Shown one piece after another: positions 56,309 to 64,000 of a stretch of DNA of 64,000 nucleotides. The notes beneath the pieces were generated by a model that was not told the DNA's origin, made no database searches, and saw only the letters and a list, made by a program, of their open reading frames with translations. The stretch spans positions 372,001-436,000 of the forward strand of contig JAJTUP010000013.1 of assembly GCA_021399435.1 (NCBI GenBank), read 5' to 3'. Position 1 is the stretch's first letter, and the number at the start of each line of letters is the position of its first letter. This stretch comes from Diaporthe sp. PMI_573 (taxonomy: Eukaryota; Ascomycota; Sordariomycetes; Diaporthales; Diaporthaceae). The position numbers and the translations under genes were made by a program.

Positions 56309-59245
56309 GCTTCTCTTATGGCAATAGATATATTACCCAATGTCTATAAGTCTCCCTTATCTTTAATTAGTCTAAGGATGTCTATATAGTAGCTATGAGT
56401 AGTAAAAAAGGGGCTAATCCCGGTAGATATTACGTCTCGGTTATTAGTTACTAGCATTACAGCTAGCAGCATCTTATCCCAGTCGTCTTACCAGTATATA
56501 GTAAACGTTTATATGTAGTCTTTAACAACTTAGTTAGCTTATTCTATTACTCCGTCTATCTCTAGGTAGTATGCTATAGATAGTCTCTGCTTAATCTATA
56601 ACAACTTGCATATTTTCTTCTAGATCAGACTAACAAACTACAACCCACAATTTAAAACAACTACCAAGGAGACTCTATAGTATCTAATCAGGCACTCTAG
56701 TAGGCGCTAGGCTACCTTTCCAGCCATAGTAGATACTATAGACTTAAAGATTACATTCTTAAATAGTCGATCTATAATAACCATAATGTTAGTAGCTTAA
56801 CCAGTGCTAGTTGGTAAGAGCTATGTAATAAAATCTACAGATATCTCTAACTATGCTTAATCTAGAACAGGGAGGGGCTTTAGCAGCCCTTGCTTCTTCT
56901 CTTGCCATACTACTTTTTAGCTATATATATTACAATTATGTAAAAACTTCCAAATGTCTTAACTAAGCCCAGGCTAAGTAAAATTGCAGCTAATTAAGGC
57001 TCTCGTTATATCTCTGCCTGGGTGACCTATAAGGAATAAATTATAGGTATCTTGTATGATCTTAGTCTGTAGAGGTTTGTAATGTAGAACCTAAATGCAA
57101 CCTTTCTAACACAACTGCTGCTGTTTATCTATAGAGCATTCTAATATAGAGATAGGTAATTCTTATTGATGGGGGAATTAACGCTCTTCTCTAATCATTG
57201 CTTCTCTAATTAGCTAGTAACGATTGTTAACTTGTAGTAATTATTCCCACAAGTCCTTTAATAACGGGTCTTTAAATAGGGGTGCTGGGGGATCTAAGTA
57301 ATCAGCCCCTAGGTCTGATTCTCTATCCTAATCTCCCCCAGTAATAAATCCAGTCTTAATAGATACTTGTTGGGCTCTAATTAGAGCAGCCTGGTTTACA
57401 ACAAATATTTTTCGGCCCTGTAGCTTGAGAAGTTAAATATGCCTTTCTACTAGTTGGTTATCTTAGGCATTAAGGGGTATATCTTATTTCCTTCTTAATA
57501 GGGCGTCGGGCACTATAGCTTCTTTGCCTGCCCGGTAGTGTAATTTAAAATTATATCTCGCTAAAGTCTCTAACCACCATACCTATTGCTTGCTAAGCTA
57601 TCTCTTTTTCCTAAAATACTCTAGATTCTTATGGTTGGTAAGGACTTTAAAAGAGGGTATGCTTTAGAGTTTAGCATCCCATTATTCTATATAGTAGATA
57701 ATTACTAATAGTTCTTTGTCGTAGATTAGGTAGTTACATTTAGTAGGCAAGTTCTTCTTTAAATAAAATGCTATAAGCCTTAGCATTCCCTTATCATTAT
57801 ACTATAATAGCGTACCACTAATAGTATATTTTAAAGAATCAGTCTTAAGCACCGTCTGTTTCTCTGGGTCCTACTATGCTAAGATAGGAGCGCTAATTAA
57901 AAGCCGCTTAAGTTCCTTAAAGGCCGATCTATAGTCTATGGTCCATACAAACGGCACTCCCTTCTTGGTAAGGGCCGTAAGGAGATAGGCAATATTTGAG
58001 AATTTTGGGACAAAATCTTAGTAGTAGTTTGTAAATCTAAGGAATCCTTAAACTCCTTAAACTAATCGGGGGCGTTTCTATAGCTTGACTACCTTGATTT
58101 TCTTAGGGTCGACTTAAATCTCTCTACCCGCTTCTATTATAAAGCCTAGATACTTAATACTCTTAGTCTTAAAGTTGTATTTATTAATATTAACCTATAG
58201 ACCTGCTTCCTAGAGTCTTATAAGCACCTTCTTAACCTTTGCCTAATAATTAGACAGAGAGCTATTAGAATAAATTAAGATATCGTTAATATAGGCTGAG
58301 TAGAATTTATTAAGGTATTCTTGTAGCGTTGTATTAATATATTGCTAAAACATTGCTGGGGCTCCTGTAAGCCTAAACGGTGTTACTAGCTATTTAAAAA
58401 GCCTATACTGAGTATAGAATGTAGTCTTCTATTTATTGCCTTCTCTAACTTAGATCTTATAAAACGCCGTAATTATATCTAGCTTTATAAACTAACGTGC
58501 TTTAGATAAAGATTGAAGAGTCTCGCTAATTAGTGGAAGTAGATACTAGTCTTTCTGTGTAATCTTATTAAGACCATGGTAGTTAATGTAGAATCAAAGG
58601 CCACTACCTGGTTTCTTTATAAATAACACTAGAGCAGAGGCGGGGGAGTTGCTCACATAAATAAAGTTCTTCTGTAGAAGCTTAGTAAGTATTCTTCTAA
58701 GTACTATAAGCTCTTCCCTTAACATACCATATAAAGGCCCCCACGGGACCGACCTCCTTCTCCTTCCTATCTAGGCCAACTTCCAACAGAATACTGTAAT
58801 TACTTCCATAGTAATAAGGTAGGAGCTAATCAGCCTTCTAGTAATCAAATAATGGCAGAAACTCCTAGTATTAAGGTAGCAGCTTCTCCTATAAATTGCC
58901 CTTCTTCTTAGGTACTAGTGCCTTCTCGATGTCATATAGGCTAGCTATAAAGATTAATGGATCTCGGCTTTACTAAGGTTCTAATCAGACTGCTACTAGT
59001 AGGCTCTCTATACTAGTCTAGCAAATATAGAGGCAGTATGCCTAGTAAGGAGGTAGGAGTCTTCCTTCCCAAGGCTTCATTCCTTAACCTTTAGCCTAGT
59101 TAAACCAAAGGTAATCTTACCCTTTGAGGGATTCAGTAATATCCCCTCAAGGTTTATCTATAGTCGTCCTAAAATCACGTTCTCCTTCTAATTAAGAATT
59201 ATATAGAAGAAAGCCCTATCTCGTTTATACCCGTCAATATTAGTA
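56309..59245 (-). mobile_element. Ty3/gypsy chromovirus pol (RT to integrase), RIP-ruined
   Basis: Minus-strand reading, interrupted by very many stops. The reverse-transcriptase block LVLFIKKPGSGL...YHGLNKI lies near 58640-58570. The catalytic YxDD motif appears as SAYINDILIYSNSS near 58300-58245 (Asp changed to Asn, an expected RIP change). An integrase region lies toward the left end (QRLSIAYYLEIDGVIE, DDWDKMLLAVMLVTNNRD, STGISPFF) and stops at the 534-bp LTR with IREA. The sequence is strongly AT-rich. The missing 3' end of this pol is the fragment at 46181-46800. Confidence 0.88.
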
Positions 59246-61570
59246 ACGTGGTTGGACAGTCAGCCGCGCAGGACACATGCCCGCGCACTTTTGCTAACTC
59301 CGCCAACTTTAGCCAGCCCTGGTACCCACCTAGGGCAAAGGAATTAATGAAAGTTGGCACCAATTGGTGCCAACTGATTTAAATTCCTTATTTCTAATCA
59401 ATTTAGTCAATTTGGAGGCATGGTGGGGTTGCAGTGCTAGTCTGAAAACTTAAAGTTTTGGTGAGCGGGTTTGTTTTTGGTGCGAATCGCGTCCCCATTT
59501 TTCGCGTCAGTCTCGCATCACTCTACCTACTTAAATATTCAACACGCTAGAAATCAACATCCACAATGCCAATCTACTCGAAAGAAGATAAAATCAAACT
59601 ATCACTTCAAGCAATCGAGAATTCTAAAAAAAACCAAAAGAAACCCTTGAGTAGACGTCAGGCTGCTCGGATCTTTCATATCCCTGAATCTACTCTACGT
59701 GACAGGATGAACAACCGACCCCGGCGTGAAGAATCACGCGTCGAGAAGCATAAACTTGACCCAATTGAAGAGCAAACACTTGTTCAATATATCATTGAGC
59801 AAGATGCACGAGGATTCCCAATGCGACTTTCTGGTGTGGAAGATATGGCCAACCTCCTGCTGGCGTCGCGTGATGGCAAGCCTGTTGGCACCAGATGGGC
59901 ACGACGCTTTGTGGATGCACAACCAAGCTTGAAAACAAGATTCTCTCGGCCTTACGACTACCAGAGGGCCCTCTGCGAAGATCCTGAGGTCATTGGAAAC
60001 TGGTTCCGACTACTTCGCAACATGATGGCCAAGTATGGGATCACAGATGACGATCTCTACAACTTCGACGAAACTGGCTTCATGATGGGCCAGATAACCT
60101 CAACCCTGGTTGTTACACGCTCTGATCGGCATGGAAAGGCTAAATCTATACAGCCTGGAAACCGTGAATGGGCAACAGCTATTGAATGCATCAATGCAAA
60201 GGGCTGGTGTATCCCGCCATTCGTCATTGTCCAAGGCGCCTACCACCTTGCAAACTGGACCACAGAGTCGGGTTTTCCTGCCGATTGGGTAATCAAGCCT
60301 ACTCCAAATGGATGGACGGATAACAAGACTGGTCTAGAATGGATTCAGCACTTTAATAAGCATACAATTAAGCGAACAATGGGCAAATACCGGATGCTCA
60401 TCCTGGATGGACACGAGAGCCATGTATCAGCAGAGTTCGAACAGTACTGCAAGGAAAACAACATTATCCCTATTAGCATGCCACCACATTCATCTCATCT
60501 ACTCCAGCCATTGGATGTTGCATTATTTTCGCTATTGAAGCGTGCATACGGCGATGAGATCAACCTCTTCATCCGGGCCTCGATCAACCACATCACCAAG
60601 TCCGAGTTCTTCATTGCGTTTAAGGCAGCCCACGACAAGGTCTTTACGGAAGAAAACATGAAAGCTGGGTTCAGAGGGGCTGGAATTTCTCCATGGGACC
60701 CAGATTCTGTCATTTCCAAGCTGGATGTCCGCCTACAAACTCCAGTACAATCCCTCCCTGTGTCACCATCGAAATGGGAATCACAAACACCTTCCAATGC
60801 CCACCAGACTGTCCAGCAATCAAGTTTTATCAAGGGCAAGATCTCAGCCCATCAGGGCAGCTCCCCTACACCAATTATCCAGGCAATTGAGAAGTTTACA
60901 AAGGGTGCACAAGCAATGGCGCATCAGATTACTCTTTTGAATGATCGGGTCCGTACCCTTGAGAAGGCTAATATTGGGCTCGCCAAGCGCCGGAGGGCCA
61001 AAAGAAGTCGGGTCCAGCTTGGAGGGGCACTTAGTATTGAGGAATCTCAGGTGATAATTGAAGAAAAACAAAAGGGGAAGCGGCCGGCTGGTGAAATGGC
61101 TGGTGGTGCTGAGGAGGCGGACCGCGGCGGACCGAGCAAACGACGATGTGGCAACTGCGGCGAGACTGGGCATAACGCAAGAACTTGTGAGAAAGATGCA
61201 GAAGAGTCTAGTCAGTCAGATTCAGAGTGTATAATAGTACATTCTTAAGCGGACCGCGTCGGACCGCCAAAATAGTTGATTTGGCTGGTGTAGATTGAGG
61301 TTGATTCTGCATGGTTGAAATGCTCCATTTTGGTGGGGAAGCCGATTTTCCCACCAAAAGTCGGCCACTTTAGACTGGCACTGCAGCCACGCTAACGTCT
61401 CTAAATTGACTAAGTCGATTGAAATTGAGCAATTGAGACCAGTTGGCACCAATTGGTGCCAACTTTTATTGATTCTATTGCACTAGGTGGGTGCCAGGGC
61501 TGGCTAAAGTTGGCGGAGTTAGCAAAAGTGCGCGGGCATGTGTCCTGCGCGGCTGACTGTCCAACCACGT
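59246..61570 (+). mobile_element. Intact pogo/Fot1-like DNA transposon (2,325 bp)
   Basis: Terminal inverted repeats of about 88 bp starting ACGTGGTTGGACAGTCAGCC, nearly perfect between the two ends (one T/C difference near the inner edge), flanked by TA on both sides (59244-45, 61571-72). An additional inner inverted block GTTGGCACCAATTGGTGCCA follows in both ends. It carries one uninterrupted transposase gene. It is inserted between the gag and pol parts of the gypsy relic, whose AT-rich decay stops sharply at the transposon ends, so the transposon arrived after most RIP of its host. Confidence 0.96.
59566..61248 (+). CDS. Pogo-type transposase with CCHC zinc knuckle
   Basis: An open 560-codon frame filling the transposon. 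An N-terminal psq-type HTH (LSRRQAARIFHIPESTLRDR, about residues 29-48) is followed by a CENP-B-like HTH region (residues about 65-125; GTRWARRFVDAQPSLKTRFS). The DDE catalytic core follows: YNFDETGFMMGQ (first Asp), MLILDGHESHVS (second Asp) and HLLQPLDVALFSLLKRAYGD (third Asp), in standard order and spacing. A coiled-coil-like stretch comes after the core. The C-terminus has a CCHC knuckle, CGNCGETGHNARTC (about residues 533-546), which is unusual for classic Fot1. No stop or frameshift is present, so the enzyme may be functional; activity is not demonstrable from sequence. Confidence 0.95.
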   Translation: MPIYSKEDKIKLSLQAIENSKKNQKKPLSRRQAARIFHIPESTLRDRMNNRPRREESRVEKHKLDPIEEQTLVQYIIEQDARGFPMRLSGVEDMANLLLASRDGKPVGTRWARRFVDAQPSLKTRFSRPYDYQRALCEDPEVIGNWFRLLRNMMAKYGITDDDLYNFDETGFMMGQITSTLVVTRSDRHGKAKSIQPGNREWATAIECINAKGWCIPPFVIVQGAYHLANWTTESGFPADWVIKPTPNGWTDNKTGLEWIQHFNKHTIKRTMGKYRMLILDGHESHVSAEFEQYCKENNIIPISMPPHSSHLLQPLDVALFSLLKRAYGDEINLFIRASINHITKSEFFIAFKAAHDKVFTEENMKAGFRGAGISPWDPDSVISKLDVRLQTPVQSLPVSPSKWESQTPSNAHQTVQQSSFIKGKISAHQGSSPTPIIQAIEKFTKGAQAMAHQITLLNDRVRTLEKANIGLAKRRRAKRSRVQLGGALSIEESQVIIEEKQKGKRPAGEMAGGAEEADRGGPSKRRCGNCGETGHNARTCEKDAEESSQSDSECIIVHS

Positions 61571-62920
61571 TATTTGTATATACTACATATATAATCGCTT
61601 CTTCCAATATAAAGTTCACTTGCTCCAAATCTCTAAGAATAATAGGAATATAAAAAAGGCATAGCTTTTTGGTAAAGGATTTGCTAATAGATATATAGTA
61701 TAAATAGCTACTATCTACTAAGGCTTTAGTATAGTAGGTTCCATCAAGTCTAAAGTTAATATAAAACTAATTACTATCTATTTTCTTTTTAAACCTCTTC
61801 TATTGGCTTATAGCCTTTTGGTCCCCCTAGTATCGACTTTTACCAGAGGCTACTCTTTTCCCAACTCCTTGCTCTGATCAGGCGTAGACTCATCAACTAA
61901 GCTATAGGCTACATCTTCTATAGCAGCCCTTTCCTTCGGCTTGCTGCATTAGCCCTTAGTAACTTCCTATTTCAGGGCCTCAGGGCGGCGGGGTGGCTTA
62001 AGTAGGCAGCGTTCAACTCGGCACTTATTACAACCATAGCGAAAACAACGTCCCTCTTCTTTCCTACAGTCGATTTCTTTCTAATCAACCCACTTAGCTC
62101 TCTTGCCCCTAATTTTCTCGTTTTCGCAAAGCATAGAGTGGGAAATCTTAGTAGGCTCCCAATCTATCTTATTAACTATAGTAGTTGTTACTACTAGATA
62201 CTTCTTAGCCTCCTGCCTCTAATCGGGAGACGGGGACTATTATAGTGCCTAGTTCCCTTTTTACCTATACTCTAGGCTATTAATACGGGAGCCCAGGATT
62301 TATAGTACGCAAACATACTACCTGTACTCCCTGGATAGCTCTAGGTAGGTAATCAGCCTCTCTTTTATCTTCTAGTTGAGGGCCCCTTCTAGATAGCTAA
62401 TCTAGGAAACAGCAAGCCACTCACTGCCTCCACTATCGGCAAGCTCTTTTTCAAACCAGGAAAGGAATACTGCAAAACTCTTATTATCCTTCTGCCGGAT
62501 AGACCTTAGGTGGTCTAGAGCTTGCTTCTAAGCATTAGGGTCCCTATAGTACCTATATAGGTACTCTAGGTAACCCTCCGGATTATACTTACCATTGGTA
62601 CTACCTCTTTTTATAAATATAATTGTCATATTCTATAGTGTCCTCTCGAGCCTTGAATAGATATAGGTAAACTGGTTAGAAGAGGATCTAATCACCTACC
62701 TATCTACCCTTAGCTTATTCTATACTTTAAGGTGCTAGGCTTAAAAGGCTAATCGGGTTCCGTCAAACTTTAGAGGGTTGGAAAGTATCGTGCGCCTCTT
62801 AGGGTCTCTAATCATTGCCAAATCCTTATCCTAGTAAGGTTTGGGAGTGGGGAGGGTTGTAGCTCTGGTTGGAGATATTTGGTGTTCTTCTTAAATAAGT
62901 GCTAGCCTGCTTTTAAGGTA
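61571..62920 (-). mobile_element. Ty3/gypsy gag part, RIP-ruined
   Basis: The 5' part of the same gypsy relic, separated from pol by the intact transposon. The minus strand near 62060-62000 encodes a degenerate zinc knuckle (GRCFRYGCNKCRVERC, the second Cys reading Tyr). The rest is AT-rich and stop-laden. It ends at the TA of the next pogo-like copy. Confidence 0.65.
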
Positions 62921-64000
62921 ACGTGGTTCACCAGTCAGTGGGTCATACTAGTCAGTGGGACACTTTTGCTAACTTAACCAACTTTTGCCAACCCCAGCAC
63001 CCACCAGGTGCCAAAGGGTCAGTTAAAATTGGCACCAATTGGTGCCAACTGCTTCAAATTCCTTATTTCCAATTAATTCGGTCAATTTAGAGAGGTTGGT
63101 GCTACTACAGTGCTAGTCCAAAGTAGACGACTTTTAGTGGGAAAATCAGCTTCCCCACCAAAATGGAGCATTTCAGCCATACAGGATCAACCTTAATCTA
63201 CACCAGCCAGACCAACTATTTAGGCGGTCCGCCATAGACTACTTGAAAATATACTATTATTTACTCGGAATCTAAATAACTAGACTCTTCTACATCTTTC
63301 TCACAAGTTCTTGCATTATACCCAGTCTCGCCACAGTTACCACATCGTCGTTTAGACGGTCCGCCATAGACCACCTCCTCGCCATCACCAGCCATTTTAC
63401 TAGCTAGCCGCTTCCCCTTTTATTTTTCTTTAATTATCACCTAGGAATCCTCAATACTAAGTACCCCTCTAAGCTGGACCCAACTTCTTTTAGCCCTCCA
63501 GCACTTAGCAAGCCCAATATTAGCCTTCTCAAAGGTACAGACCCAATTATTCAAAAGAGTAATCTGATACACCATCGCTTATACACCCTTTGTAAACTTC
63601 TTAACTACCTAGATAATTGGTATAGGAGAGCTACCCTGGTGTATAGATATCCTACCCTTAATAAAACTTAACTACTAGATAGTCTAGTTAGCGTTAGATA
63701 GTGTTTATAATTCCCATTTTATTAGTAATATAGGGAGGGATTACACTAGAGTTTGTAGGTAGACATCTAGTTTGGAAATCACAGAATCTAGGTCCCATAG
63801 AGAAATACCAGCCCCTCTAAACCCAGATTTCATGTTTTCTTCCATAAAGACCTTGTCGTGGGCTACCTTAAACATAATGAAGAACTCAGACTTAGTAATG
63901 TAGTTAATAGACACCCGGATGAAGAGATTAATCTTATCACCATATACATACTTTAATGGCGAAAATAATATAACATCTAATAGCTAAAGCAGATAAGATA
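62921..64000 (-). mobile_element. RIP-damaged sister copy of the pogo-like transposon, cut by the window edge
   Basis: Begins ACGTGGTTCACCAGTCAGTG after a TA. It then follows the 3' half of the intact element in reverse orientation: the GTTGGCACCAATTGGTGCCA block, TCCCCACCAAAATGGAGCAT, and the zinc knuckle read on the minus strand as CGNCGETGYNARTC (His changed to Tyr). Transposase sequence continues to the edge with numerous stops. Differences from the intact copy are largely C-to-T/G-to-A. Confidence 0.92.

Noticed and set aside
1..64000. CRISPR arrays, tRNA or rRNA genes
   Set aside because: No spaced direct repeats of CRISPR type, and no tRNA or rRNA sequence recognised by eye; tRNAs could be missed without a covariance search.

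Overview
The window is nuclear DNA of a filamentous ascomycete (Pezizomycotina). Almost every gene has short GT-AG introns of about 50-105 bp. The gene content is typical of this group: a non-reducing polyketide synthase with a SAT starter domain, a cytochrome P450, several drug-efflux MFS proteins, a Zn2Cys6 regulator, pectin methylesterase and alpha-L-rhamnosidase. The repeats carry AT-rich decay in which TGG, CAG and CAA codons have become stops, as left by repeat-induced point mutation (RIP). A Sordariomycete seems likely, but that is an inference.

Layout. 1-12.6 kb: a secondary-metabolite cluster with an NR-PKS cut by the left edge, a P450 and a 14-TM efflux pump. 13.9-28.7 kb: a mixed accessory block with pectin methylesterase, an MFS pump, decayed gene remnants, an ATP-grasp enzyme, a GST, another MFS pump and a secreted, probably GPI-anchored alpha-L-rhamnosidase. 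32-40 kb: a DHA1-type MFS transporter, a hydrophilic orphan protein, a dead aldo-keto reductase and a secreted alpha/beta-hydrolase. 36.6-47 kb and 55.8-64 kb: nested transposons (pogo/Fot1-like, hAT, Ty3/gypsy chromovirus, 534-bp solo LTRs). Between these two repeat blocks lies an island of about 9.6 kb with an esterase and a Zn2Cys6 regulator.

Main discoveries. (1) Three unrelated genes (pectin methylesterase, an MFS pump, the Zn2Cys6 regulator) carry a near-identical intron of 104-105 bp that aligns from splice site to splice site, i.e. an introner-like mobile intron. (2) A second intron family of about 187 bp is shared by another MFS gene and the regulator. (3) In the regulator the small mobile intron sits inside the 5' splice site (GT^AAG) of the larger one, so the two must be excised in turn: a spliceosomal twin intron (stwintron) built from two repeat families. 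(4) The 46.2-55.8 kb island is flanked by inverted 534-bp LTRs whose 5-bp target duplications are swapped (GTGGC/GAAGC at each end), and a gypsy integrase is split between the two outer junctions. Re-inverting the island restores both duplications and the integrase frame, so the sequence records an LTR-mediated inversion. (5) An intact pogo-like transposon with an open 560-codon transposase sits in RIP-ruined gypsy DNA beside a RIP-damaged sister copy.

The PKS, P450 and 14-TM pump probably make, oxidise and export one aromatic polyketide. Whether the ATP-grasp enzyme, the GST and the other pumps belong to the same pathway cannot be told from sequence alone. All gene models were spliced by eye from reading frame, homology and splice signals.
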